From Heliopora coerulea (lineage: Eukaryota; Cnidaria; Anthozoa; Scleralcyonacea; Helioporidae), in assembly GCA_030142905.1 (NCBI GenBank), contig JASJOG010000057.1:1721501-1785500 (forward strand): DNA of 64,000 bases, in the 5' to 3' direction. A program made the position numbers and the translations under genes. Shown here in pieces: positions 25,001 to 35,927 of this stretch (the first letter of the stretch is position 1; each line of letters starts with the position of its first letter). The notes beneath the pieces are model-generated. The model saw only the letters and a program-made list of their open reading frames with translations, had not been told where the DNA came from and ran no database searches.

Positions 25001-28000
25001 AGATTCTTAACCAGCTTCTCTCTTTTGGTCATTATATATCCAAAACTAATTACCTATATATGTTTTATTTTGGTACGATATTTTCAACATTTTTCGTTCC
25101 ACTCGCAGAATTTTTTGACCCCTACATGATTGGAATTCTACCGAAGTATGTTGAAATCCGGACGGTTGAACCTCGCGCACTTGTTCAAAGCATCGACCTG
25201 GCCAAGCCAAGACTGATTTCGCATGGAAAGCACGTGTATGTTGCGTCTACGAGTCACGTGTGGCGTCTCGTTCCAGTCCCTGTTCCTATGCAAATCTTGC
25301 AGCTACTTCAAGAAAAACAATTTGAATTGGCTCTTATGCTGGCTGTTAGTATTGCACATAAGCTTTTAATGTGTTTACGTAACCTATTTCGGCCATGACG
25401 TTCTCCATCTTTTGAGTAAAATCATTGGGCCCCAGCTCAAACTAAGTTCTTATGGGACCTCGTTAGGGTGAAGGGTTAATTGAGAAAGGAGAATAGGTTT
25501 CCACCGCTTAACTCTTTCGTATCGATAGATCCCCGTCTGGTCGTGTTCCTATGGTGAATAAGATAGGATGCATTTACTGTCTGAAAATGTCAGTCAGATT
25601 GGTGAAATCTTGTTTGAGTAATGCACGTTTGGAACATTTTATGTAAATGGAATTTGTATGGAGGGAAAAAGCTTAGACTGTGGTTCAGAAAGCCTTGTAG
25701 GTTATTCGGTAGAGTGTTGGTGTACCATATTCAGCATTGTTGGCTAAATTCTATGGCATTGTAATTTAGCTGGTATACTACAGTACCTTTAGGAAGAGCC
25801 ATTTTGGAAAATCTTCCGTAAACCTGGTATTTCTACATCTGTATTCCTAACTAAAGAGAAAGAAATTTGTGTCGTATGAAGTGCGGCCTGCTTTAACTAA
25901 ACGTGTTAATTTTCTTCCGGTTCATGTAAGCGTTGGCAGCTAGTTTGAAATACGTTTATTGTTATTATTGGGTGCCGGTTACAAACTACCAAAGTACGAA
26001 TTGTTGGGCTAGCGTATCAAACTTCGAGGGTAAGACTGGTCGAATAAACATTCATTGCCCTGGACATGGACCTGGCTAATTGTGTATATATTGTGATGAC
26101 AATTTCCATTTATGGAACTATATTTTTGATAAAAATGAATGCTTCCATTTTCCTTTCAGAACAAGATGGAAGAACCCGACTCGGAGAAAAAACAGAGAAT
26201 TCAAAGCATTCAATATCAATATGCGTTCGAATTATTTTGCCAAAAACGTTTTCAGGATTCCTTTAAACTATTTGGGGAGCTTGAAACAGGTAAGTTATAG
26301 TGAAATTTAGTGGCTCAAAACTATGATAACGTTCCTAAACGATAACGCGCCTACTTACGTCCTCTACAAGAAATACAATTAGAAGAGTAACTATCGAAGT
26401 CTAGGGGATTTTGAAATTTATTTTATATATTTTCTACCCAGATCCCCCTGAAGTAATTGGTCTTTTTCAAGACCTCTTACCTGCAGATTTTCGGAAAAGA
26501 CTGGAATACCCAACGGTGCCTCCTGCCTTCTCGGGAAGTGAAATGGAAAAAGGTTATCTTGCGTTAACACAGTATTTACTGAAGGTAAGGGATATTTTGT
26601 AGCCCAAAATGTTATTTTCGAAAAGCTTCACACCGGGTGTATAACGCTTGCATATTTTCTTAGTTTTTCTAAAAAGAAAACTTGCTTTACACTAGCCAAG
26701 TCTTTTGTACATTTTGTGAAGTGAATTAACGATAATGGACTCTGGGGTTGGCTAACGTAGGTCTGTTCTGCTCTCGTACTCTATACCTGAGCCGCTAACA
26801 ACTTGATTTAATTTAATTTAATTTAATATATTCGTCGCAAGAGTGACAGGAGGAAGAAACTGAGCAGAATGCCCCAACTAACATCTAACTTCTATAGTTT
26901 ACGAAATGGTTAAAAATAGATATAACTAAAAAATATATATATAAAATTTAAAAAATATAAAATGTTTACATTTTTCTATCGGGAAGAACATAGTCCATCT
27001 TTAGTTTATCTAAGTAAAAATTATATAGCATTACATTAAGTGACCACAGTTAGGTATTAACTCTGGTTATAATTTTGGTCTTTAACAGAAGCGCAACTCC
27101 TTAGCAAAGAAAGATGAGGACATGACCTCGCAAGCGGTTGACGAAGGTAAATATGGAACGTCTTAAGTCCACAAACGGTGTTTTTTCACCGTCGTGAAAA
27201 AAGCAGCCGGGGGATAATCCTCTGTGAAATCTCATCAGGAATAAGTTGAACAATGATATAAAAGTAGAATGCTTCGTAGGCAGTGTTGAGAGAAGTGTAG
27301 AAAGCCAAAAGGTGAGTGATATAAGAACTGGTTCAGTTTCTCATGGGCGAAAAGTCATGTGGGACGAAAATGATGAGTACACTAAATAATGAGATGTAAA
27401 TGATGGACAGTCGTTTGCTATTTTCAACGTTGATCAATAAAGCGGAAAGGGGAGGAGGGGGACATTCCTTCCCTTTTCGGTTTGAGGACATCGATTTCCA
27501 TCACTTACATCTCGTTACTTAGTTTGTTATCGACTCTTTAATCTTATTGGTCATTTTTATGTCACATGACTTTTTACATATATGAAAACATCACTTCACG
27601 TGCCACTCCAACAATGAGCCTTGGCCCGGAACGTCAGTATCTCTGCTCCTAAATTTTAGATCATTAAAGATCACAACTGTGATCTTTGTTCAATTCACTT
27701 TTACAAAAACATGCTTCCTTAAAAATCTTGATCATAATACTATCTTAGCTAACACTACATGGCATTTCCGCTGAAGGCTAAAGCGATGGGCTGCCTGTGA
27801 GAGGAAATGATTTTATTCTTTTCTCTTTAATATTTTACCCATATCATTTTTACTTCTGTGGTGAATTCTTTTACTCCGAAATATGTGTGGTCCAGAACTC
27901 GAGATTGTGTATAGCATTCGCAACGTTCTACATGTGCCTACCTCCTTTGCGATTTTGTAGAATGGGATCCAGTCCATAACCAGTTCAAGCTCCATCTGTT

Positions 28001-31000
28001 CTTTTCATTCGCCTAAAAATTACAACACTTTTATGCAACTGAATTATTTATTGTTGCCTTTTTATTAGGTGAAGTTAAAGCAAGAAAGACTCTTCGCCAA
28101 ATTATTGATACAACCTTGCTGAAATGCTACTTACAGGTAAGTTTCAGGTTACCACGAGAGTTTTGATTAGTTTGCTCGTGTTTGAGATTTTATTTAATTA
28201 AGCTTTGTTTTGTAAATCAGACCAATGATGCATTGGTTGCACCGTTTTTGAGGCTTGAGAACTATTGCCATCCACAAGAAAGTGAGAAAGAACTTTACAA
28301 GAACAAGAAGTTTGACGAATTAATTATATTATATCAAACCAAAGGAAATCATAAAAAAGGTAAAAGGTGATGTTTCTAGTATAAATTTTGATCGCAAAAT
28401 TTCTCATAAAGTGAGAACGTATAAGCAAGTAAAATTTACAATATTGTTTTACCGAATACAAGGTACGTTCACTTCCAGTTCTGTATTGATGACACTAACT
28501 GACCGCAATACTGACAATGAAAATCAATTTGTTTATATTTGGCTTATACAGTCTACACAACGAAATGTATGCCCTTGTATTGGGTCCAATGTTCATTACC
28601 TCGAAATAGATATCAAAAATAAATATTTGATAATGAAAACGAGAGGAAAAATGAACGAAAGATGGTCAAAAAGACGATCAGTCATGACAAGTGCCGTTGG
28701 TTGCCTGAACGTCCAAATCAAAAAAAGCATTGTTGACAGTTTAAATAGATTATGCGTAGGAATAACTTACTCTTAGTGTTTTCGATGATGTTTGTGTTAT
28801 CATTAGCTCTTGACCTGCTGTTACGGAGAGCTCAGAAACCTGGAACATGGCAAGGACCTTCAAAGACTGTGGAGTACTTGCAACGGCTAGGTATGTAAAT
28901 TAACGAATTTCATAGTAGAATTTATTAACAGTTTCACACCAGTTCAACTGAATTTTGCTCTTACTGGTACAGATGACAAGTCTCTATTAAAATAAGGGAT
29001 AAAATAGGGGGAAAAATATCGTTTCTTGACCATCTTAATGAAACCAAAACAAAAGAAGTCGACCTAATGGGGCCCCTTCACAATTCTCATGTCCTCTGAT
29101 TTCTATAGGGAAAGAGAATCTTCAGTTTATCTTTGACTACTCTCGCTGGGTATTAAAGAGTCGACCAGAGTATGGATTAAAAGTATGTGTCTTGGAAATC
29201 TTTACTAGGCGTTTTGAAGTTTAATTAAACTTGATGTTTCTGGCGATATTTCTCCGCCAACTAAAACTTTTCAAACTTTTAACGACTGCTTCATTACAGA
29301 TATTCACCGAAGATATCCCTGAAGTGGAGAGCCTACCAAGGGATCAAGTTTTATCTCATATTGAACAAAATGCTAAACAGTTAGTTATACCATATCTGGT
29401 AAGGTACTCCATTACTGGTTGGGCTGAGATCATGTTTGTGTTTTTTGAACAACTCATTCAGTTTTGAGGCCGTAATTATGATAATGCATCTTGATGAACG
29501 AAATTAGGGATGCCTGCGGCATATAAACTAATACTCTTAGTTTCGTTTTTCTTTTGTTTTTAGTCTTGCACATTTTCCCTTTTACTTTAATGTTTTTTAT
29601 CTTTTCAAAATGTCAAAGCGACAAAGCGTGCGCGAGCCGTACTTAATCATCCTGATGGCACTGTCAGTCTTCTTCGTCGGAAACAGGCTTTGGCTTCAGT
29701 TGTTGTTTATAAGGTGATGAAAGTATTTGGCCCCCTTCCATTCGGTCACTTTTTTTTCCATTCTCAGTCTTTAGGTAGTCGTCGATACTGGCATGCACTA
29801 TTCTCACTATTATTTTGATATCGGTTTTTGTGGCAGTTATTTTGCGATGGTTATTTCAGAAGCTGCCGTAACGTCGCCTTCAAAAACTTTGCTAACCCCT
29901 AGCAGTTACATAACAGTTAAGCAACTGACAAAACTCTGCCAAATTTAGTAGCAGATCGAAGCAAAACGTTTCTCTCTTGTTTCTTCCTGTGGATGATGTG
30001 AAAGTATGGCTTGAAAGCCATAACTTAATTTATTTTGTTTATTTGTAATATCTTTCGAAACGAGTCATAATTTTAATCCATGTTTTTTTAGGAACATATA
30101 ATATACGTTTTTAATGAAACAAAACCACAGCTACACAATAAATTAGTGGACAGCTACCGAGAGCGAATTTCTGAACTTATGAGTACATACAAAGACGAAC
30201 TACCGGAAGGTATGGAATTGAAAGCCTTTGGGGTGTACCGGATAATTATTTTTCCTATCCAGCCGTAACAGATAAGCTAGAAGGCATAAAACTACCCAAC
30301 AGGATGTCGGATAGTTTCTCTTTTCTCATACACCAATAAGTTTGTTAATTTGCAGCGTTACCTCAAAGTTCTTTAAGGTAAAATAGAAAATTAAACCAAT
30401 ACAGGCAATTTATCGGGGAAAATATAAACTTGGGTGAAATCGAGACGAATTCCCAGAACAGTTCTTTTTTCAAAACAATCATTAACCTTCCGTGCCTGAG
30501 GTAGGTAATTCAGCGTGATCGTGAGAGAATGTATACTAATTCCTGTTCTATGTAATATGCTTGGTTGTATAATACCATAAGATTGTACAAAAATGAATTT
30601 TATTTATTTCTTGTTGTTGTTGTTAAAACACCAGTTCAAAAGTGAAAAAAATTAAGTATATGGCTGTCCGGTTGGATATAAAATTATCCTGCCATTAAAA
30701 AAAAAAAAAAAAAAAAAACTATTCAGCTGGGTTGTTTATTCGGTGCAACCCTTGAATGCTTTCTATTTAATATTGTCGTTGTTTTAACTCTTGGAACTTG
30801 TATCGTGCCAGTAAAATAACTTGTATCGTATATTTCCTATTATATCCCAGCCCAACCTGATCTTAATTCAGTTAATTCAATGCCTTCTCTTTATAGGTGA
30901 ACCACTACCACGGGCTGGTAAAGAGCCTGGGGAACTTGGAGAATTACGAAATACGCTTCTGAAGTTCCTTCGCGAGTCAAAATGTTATCAGCCACAGAAT

Positions 31001-34000
31001 TTACTCACTCACTTTCCTGACTGTAAGACTAAATAATACAAAAATGAAAAATAAATCGCAACTGGTGATATGATTAACATTAACCTCTCAGTTCCTAAGC
31101 CTAACACTGAATATTTGAAAAAAGTTTTGGGTATAGTGGAGCTGTGTTATGGAATAGCCCACCAAGGGAGGCGAAGCTGAGTGACTATAACCAGCTGTAA
31201 AAATTTGATTCACTAAGAGTTATGACTGAGTCAGACATCGAGCATTTTTGAATTTTATCTTTTTAAACATCGGTATACCTTAGGACTTAGATTATTTCTT
31301 TTCATGAACAGTATTATCTTTGTAATTTGTGTGACGCCCATCATGAAAAGCATTATTTGATGATGAGGGTAGCGTGTTTAAATAAAAGTTACAGTACAGT
31401 ACAGTAATTATGTCTTGATCTCAAGTCCACTGTCATACATTGAGAGCTCCGAGATGGGGCCACGCAACTTTTTTCAAAAAAAAGTTTAATCACAGTGCAG
31501 TTCAGCACAACACAACGCATATAATCCGGTACTGTACAACACTATACAGTACAGCCATTAATACTGTTCGAATGCGAAAATTGCGTTATACTTATAATGC
31601 GAATGTATCTAAATAAGCATGTGTGCCGACTAATTTTGGAAATGCAGGCCACTTTCACCCAGTAAGCTGAATGAAAATGTTTATGTAAATTAGAACCATT
31701 CTGCGCCGGTGTAACAATTAACTTTCATATATTTTGATTATTCTTCATGAGTTGTTGAGTGTTACGTACATTACAGTGAGACACCCACACTACTAACTCA
31801 CTAGATAATCGATACTGGTAATTTAGTCAGTTGGTAAAGAGTGTTTGTTTATTTACTTATTATTTACCTCTTTGTTTGTTTATCTGTTAGTTTATTTATT
31901 TGTTCATTTCTCTCAATTGTTACCCTCAAGGTTTTTTTGAAGAACGGGCATTGTTACTGGGGCGTCTTGGTCGACATGAAGAAGCGTTGGCTATTTATAT
32001 TCATGTCCTGAATGATATTACGATGGCATCTCAGTAAGTACGATAACGAAATCGTGGCGCTGATCCAAAGGCGAACAAACCGACTTAACGGACTTATCAA
32101 ATGAATATATTTTATAGGATTAGACAATACGATAACTAATCACTTGCACAGTACTATAAAAGATCCTAGAGGCAGTTTTACTCTGTTTACGTTCATTTAT
32201 ATTAGGTATTGTGAAAGAACATTCAATGAGGAATGGAAGGATAGCAAAGATGTAAGTGTTTAGTATATATATGGATGTACAGTCCTCACTATGACTGGTC
32301 TTATCCTTGTATTGTTATATTACTCACGTTAGAACGTTATTAACTCTACAGTCTGTCCTGTTCCTTAAGGTTTATGCGTGTTTACTGCATATGTACTTAT
32401 CTCCACCTGAAGCATCCATTTTGGGAGCAAAGACTGGTGACCTACCACTGAAACCAAACATTGATGCTGCATTAAATGTATTACAAGAGCATTATGATAA
32501 AATTAACCCAGTCAAGGTAAGTAGCATTATTACGAAAATAGAGCTACTTGTTTGGAATATCATGGACAAATATTACATAGGTTAAATCTTGTATTGTGCA
32601 GCGCTCTGCCAACTCAACTACCACGGGCGTTGCCATGAGCCTGGCCACGAGCTCTGTATTTATACCGTATTTAATCGAATAAACACCTCAGCGTATTATT
32701 AAACTGGACGGCTTTTTGATGCGGCGCTTAACTAAAACTAATTTAAAGAAATGATTCTAGATAAAATGTAACTGCTTCTTATCTCTAATAACGAAAAAAA
32801 AACAAAACAAGAAAAACGAAACCCACGCCAGAGTATCGTCACTATTAATGTCACTATCTTCTCCACGATCAGATTTAAATCTGATCGAGGTTAAGCACCT
32901 GTATCGACGGACTAGCTTCTTCAACATCATTTAAATAATTTAAGTCTCATGTGCGGTGCTTATTCGAGTAAATACGGTAATGGCCAAGTTCACATAATGG
33001 CCTTCGTAGTTCAGTTGGCAGAGCACGGCTATAGATTCACAGGGTCGCGAGTTTGACTACTAGCCGAAGGCCCTGTAGTTGCATTTTTCGCAGCTGGTAA
33101 TGGTTAGGCTTTCAAACGTAAATTTCTGCATGTGAAAATTTCTCTTATCATATAAACTTCATTTCAAGTGGTCAAGTGTACATGGCAAGTATTCGTTGTA
33201 TATCTCCTGGTTTGTTGGTTTAACCATGCATTCCATTCCACTACACGACTTCGTTAATTTCACCACCGTTTACCTGCTTCTACATTACTTTACCTCCAGA
33301 TGACACATTATACTACGCACCATGCACTCTTCGCCACTACACTGGACCACAGCCCATAGTACAGCACTAAGCTTCTCTTCAGTACACTACACTAAGCTAC
33401 AGCGCATAACACTTGATTGCACGAGTCTACTGCACTGTAAAGATTTCTGAGCTTATTTTTTAAAAGAATGACTTCGGCGTTTATTGAAGAATATCATTTC
33501 AGTAAACATTTCACAATAGAACAAGTCTAGTTCAGTAAAAGTACTGAGACAACATTGCACATGTGCTTAATCAGAACCAACTCCTCTTGTATCTGTCTAA
33601 TCTTAAGTTTCAGTTATGGCATAGCGTTTCGTTACGATGTTTCCTTTTTTCTGTATTCCCGAAGGCTTTAGAACTTTTACCAACGACCATTGAGATTCGA
33701 CAACTAGTATCTTTCTTGGCCAGCATTTTGGAAGAGAAATCTTGTAAAAAGAAGACCAACCAAGTCTTGAAGAGTCTACTGTTTGCTGAACATCTTCAGG
33801 TAACACCACTAGGTGAACTATTTATCAGTATTTGTCCCTAACCTGACAATTAAAAGGGAAGATGCATCGAACGATATGCCGTTGATTAGCCGTATGGTGT
33901 GGGTAATCATGGGCAGATCCAGCCTTGAGCGAAAGGAGGGCGTCCAAAGATGTAACATAAAGATAAGGGATTCCTGGACCTTACTGCACACTGATGTTCC

Positions 34001-35748
34001 TGAAAACTGCGTGTCCGAAAGTTTGCGAAAGAGTATCACAAGCATTGTTAAATGTGGTAGCTTGGTAGATATACATGATATTTTATACGCTCGTTCTCAA
34101 ACTATTGGTACTAGGAAAAATGTTCTGAGTCCCTGACGGGGATCGAACCCGTAACCCTCTGATCGCCGGTAAGATGTTCTAACCATTGAGCTACATAGAC
34201 TCAGATGGCGAGCGAAGGTTACATTTATGTATTGGTTCGAATTGATGGTAGACGTATGTACAGCCAGTCTGCAAGTCTCGATGTGTCGCCTATTTAGTAC
34301 TAATCAATGAGTTATTAAAATCAACTCATTGATTGGCACTAAACAGGCGACATATCGAGACTTGCAGACTAGCAGTACATATGTCCACCATCAATTCGAA
34401 CCAGTACAAAAATGTAACCTTCGCTCACCATCTGAGTCTATGTCGCTTAACAGTCAGGGACTCAGAAAGTTTTTCTGAGTAGAATAGCTTGAAAACGAGC
34501 GTATGAAACATCATATCACAAGTATGTTAAGTATTTTCTAAAATTCAAATTTTATAAGGATGAAAGATTTTAATCTTGTCATTATAAAGTAGAATGATGA
34601 CATTAAATAACAAAAGCTGGACTTGAAAACCGCTCTTTGAATTTGAGTGCAAAAAAGATTGTCCATATTTTAAATAGTGCAGATACGGCAAGTTTGGTCA
34701 CTTATTTGATTGTAACTTTACACAATTAATATTGGCGTAAAAATTACCTGTACTCTAGAAAGGGGTCGCACGTCTCCCACTCCCCGCCTTTAAAACCGTC
34801 CTTGATAATACCATGTCTTATCAATGGTTAAGTGGTAATGTTCACTTTAATCTCGATGCAGTGAATATAGCTTTAGAGTCTGAAAGTTTATGTAGCATTT
34901 AAACATCATATAAATTAGCTGGAATCAGCAAGGATGGCATTCAACGAAACTTAGAAACCTGTTCTGGTAGAATGCTCCAATTTTTACTCTCCAAATTTTT
35001 TCCCCTGTGGTTTTCAGATACAAGAACGACGGATGCATTATCAGGCTGGGAAGGTTATAATTACTGATGAAAGAGCGTGTCGAGTTTGTCATAAGAAGAT
35101 TGGAACGAGGTAAGACAGTTGGGCGAACAGTTAGGACATTGGAGTAAGTTAGAAGCACAGGAATTTTGTGAAAAAGAAAGATGAAGTTATTGAGGACTCA
35201 ATTTAAAAGAGTCAACAAATTGGGTTATAGTGACCTTCATGAGAATGAAACGGTGTGAAATCCCCCGCCAGCAATCTGCAATTTGCTGTTAGAAAGACGA
35301 AGCTGCAGCTAAATAAATGGTCTAGAAAGCTGCAACTTTACTAATATGTGGTCGTGATTCAGGTAGCAGCAGCAGGTCTAAAGTGGCGATGAAGAAGAAA
35401 AAGTTTCATTCTAGTTCATTTACGGAGGACACTGAGTGATGATAAGAAATCCTTCAGCATGAAAAATAACACATTATCAGACCGAGTCATCGGTTGAAAT
35501 GGTTATGGTGTATACGTTCAAAACATCGCGAGATTTTGAACTAAGTAAAAAGACTTCATTGCCTTTCCCAGAGTTACACGTCTTCCAACCAGCAGTTCTG
35601 CAGAGAAGAACAGAAAACCACGGGAAAATAATGGAGTCTAGAAGACAGCGACAGAATGAGTAGTTGAAGTAAACGTGTGCGTGTACGTTTGCGTGTGCGT
35701 GTACGTTTGCGTTTGCGCGCGCGTGTGTATGTGTGCGTGTGTGTGTGT

Positions 35749-35799
<51 letters not shown>

Positions 35800-35927
35800 T
35801 GTGTGTGCGTGTGTGTGTATAAAGCCCTAACAGATTTCTTATCTTTTCTAGCGCCTTTGCATGTTACCCTAGTGGCGAAATTGTTCATTATTACTGCTTC
35901 AAGAGTCCCACTGACGAGAAAAAGTAA
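19083..35927 (+). CDS. VPS39: VPS39 (Vam6), HOPS tethering complex subunit, complete, 26 exons
   Basis: Rab7-side subunit of the HOPS complex that tethers late endosomes and lysosomes. Exons: 19083-19155, 19290-19355, 19918-19985, 20105-20147, 21949-22043, 22171-22195, 22541-22596, 23544-23675, 24288-24468, 25109-25344, 26160-26289, 26442-26584, 27089-27146, 28069-28136, 28221-28359, 28807-28890, 29109-29182, 29300-29398, 30092-30209, 30897-31022, 31931-32033, 32206-32251, 32370-32516, 33665-33799, 35018-35109, 35852-35927. They join in phase to 870 codons plus stop, close to the human length. The N-terminus MHDAFEYASILERLPL and VGTRPGHLLVY match the family start of the CNH/propeller. The middle has the Vps39_1 signature (LRQIIDTTLLKCYL, LVAPFLRLEN) and the HOPS motif EDIPEVESLPRDQVL. 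The C-terminus ends in a zinc-binding-like CRVCHKKIG...HYYC. Exon 10 uses a weaker donor (GTTAGT). All reading frames are intact. Confidence 0.96.
21370..21626. repeat. Near-perfect 257-bp palindrome in VPS39 intron 4
   Basis: Two arms of about 128 bases meet with almost no spacer at ACCAACTGGT near 21498. AGTAAAGAATAAAACATAAT at the left end is mirrored by TATGTTTTATTCTTTACT at the right; the arms differ mainly near 21450-21470 and by small changes. No coding content. It looks like a fold-back DNA element or a recently inverted duplicate; no target duplication is obvious. Confidence 0.85.
22752..22943. repeat. Long inverted repeat in VPS39 intron 7 (first)
   Basis: AATACTAATGCC and TTAGAACAGC, then TATAAAGTTAAGAAGATTT on the left are mirrored by AAATCTTCTTAACTTTATA, GCTGTTCTAA and GGCATTAGTATT on the right, centred near 22847. 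Arms of about 85-95 bases with several mismatches. Non-coding fold-back element. Confidence 0.75.
23144..23416. repeat. Long inverted repeat in VPS39 intron 7 (second)
   Basis: TTTAATATAAATAGCAATGC at 23144 is mirrored by GCATTGCTATTTATATTAAA ending at 23416; inner blocks (ACAAATTGTG/GCACAATTTG, AACATTAACAA/TTGTTAATGTT, GAAGGCC/GGCCTTC) pair in order. The centre (near 23260-23300) carries a CATCACTGCATGCTACATCA stretch. Non-coding fold-back element, only about 200 bases from the preceding one. Confidence 0.75.
23914..24232 (-). mobile_element. Fold-back tRNA-core element A with 15-bp target duplication (VPS39 intron 8)
   Basis: A 289-base insert (23929-24217) is bracketed by identical AGTGTAAAGATACTG at 23914-23928 and 24218-24232. 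Inside are near-identical direct blocks TTATGATTTTAGAAATGTG at 23930 and 24171, a 30-base inverted pair (23963-23992 and 24191-24220, one mismatch), and a tRNA-like core on the minus strand (24016-24087) with A-box TAGCTCAATGGTTAG and B-box GGTTCGATCCC. The long target duplication points to target-primed retrotransposition by a LINE partner, yet the terminal inversion resembles a DNA element. It belongs with 53840-54195 and 34034-34530. Confidence 0.8.
24016..24087 (-). pseudogene. tRNA-like core of element A
   Basis: Read on the minus strand it has a tRNA outline: weak acceptor pairing GTCTTGG/CTGGGGC, a good D arm GCTC...GAGC with GGTT loop, anticodon stem TCTCA/TCAGA with one mismatch, and T loop TTCGATC. 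The base before the apparent anticodon is C rather than the invariant U and the acceptor is poor, so this is a tRNA-derived repeat, not a functional tRNA gene. Confidence 0.65.
30697..30718 (+). repeat. Poly(A) run in VPS39 intron 19
   Basis: Uninterrupted A run of about 22 bases. It could be a retroposon tail, but I see no recognisable element body upstream, so it is listed as a simple repeat. Confidence 0.8.
32663..32979. mobile_element. 317-bp MITE with TACCGTATTT terminal inverted repeats
   Basis: TACCGTATTTAATCGAATAA at 32663 is mirrored at the right end as TTATTCGAGTAAATACGGTA, ending at 32979. The TIRs continue into CACC. TA at both ends fits a TA target duplication. The interior is non-coding, A-rich near 32795-32820, with a small internal palindrome ATCAGATTTAAATCTGAT. 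Non-autonomous DNA transposon in VPS39 intron 23; family not assigned. Confidence 0.75.
32999..33073 (+). pseudogene. Degenerate tRNA-like sequence
   Basis: Begins GGCCTTC and ends GAAGGCC, a perfect 7-bp acceptor stem, with D arm GTTC...GAGC and A-box TAGTTCAGTTGGCAGAGC. The B-box region (GAGTTTGACTACTAG) is degraded and the anticodon arm does not fold cleanly. A decayed tRNA or tRNA-derived SINE head in VPS39 intron 23, 20 bases after a MITE. Different family from the fold-back elements. Confidence 0.5.
34034..34530 (-). mobile_element. Fold-back tRNA-core element C (VPS39 intron 24)
   Basis: A long inverted repeat from about 34076 to 34518, arms of roughly 200 bases, centred on TCAATGAGTTATTAAAATCA near 34306. 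The left arm carries a tRNA-like core on the minus strand (34129-34200, GGTTCGATCCCCGT, with T stem ACGGG/CCCGT perfect). The right arm carries its mirror image with most of the core deleted (about 34428-34475). Flanking TATCACAAG...GTTAA at 34034 and near 34514 may be an imperfect target duplication. The core and neighbouring GACTCAGATGG are shared with elements A and B. Confidence 0.75.
34129..34200 (-). pseudogene. tRNA-like core of element C
   Basis: The best-preserved of the three cores: acceptor GTCTATG/CAGGGAC (one mismatch and one wobble), D arm GCTC/GAAC, anticodon stem TCTTA/TCAGA with a mismatch, T arm perfect. The loop reads CCGGCGA, again lacking U33. A tRNA-derived repeat head. 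Confidence 0.6.
35677..35818 (+). repeat. (GT)n microsatellite, VPS39 last intron
   Basis: About 140 bases of GT/GC-GT repeat, purest at 35759-35794, within 60 bases of the final VPS39 exon. The open frames on both strands here are repeat artefacts. Confidence 0.95.

Larger units (their letters stand above)
20148..35851 (+). other. Introns of VPS39: repeat-rich, no nested gene
   Basis: The long introns (20148-21948, 22597-23543, 25345-26159, 27147-28068, 31023-31930, 32517-33664, 33800-35017, 35110-35851) hold palindromes, tRNA-like fold-back elements, a MITE and microsatellites, listed separately. AT-rich stretches near 26810-26960 and degenerate CAGTA or ACTAC runs near 31380-31580 and 33290-33430 are low-complexity. 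I see no nested gene. Confidence 0.55.

Noticed and set aside
28411..28776. 121-codon open frame within VPS39 intron 15
   Set aside because: It starts with GTG, lies wholly in an intron between two well-supported exons, and has no domain; chance openness in AT-rich DNA is enough.
30697..30718. Poly(A) tail of a processed retrocopy
   Set aside because: No upstream coding or SINE body and no flanking duplication could be identified.
35574..35888. Thr/His and Arg repeat proteins on both strands
   Set aside because: Translations of the (GT)n microsatellite.
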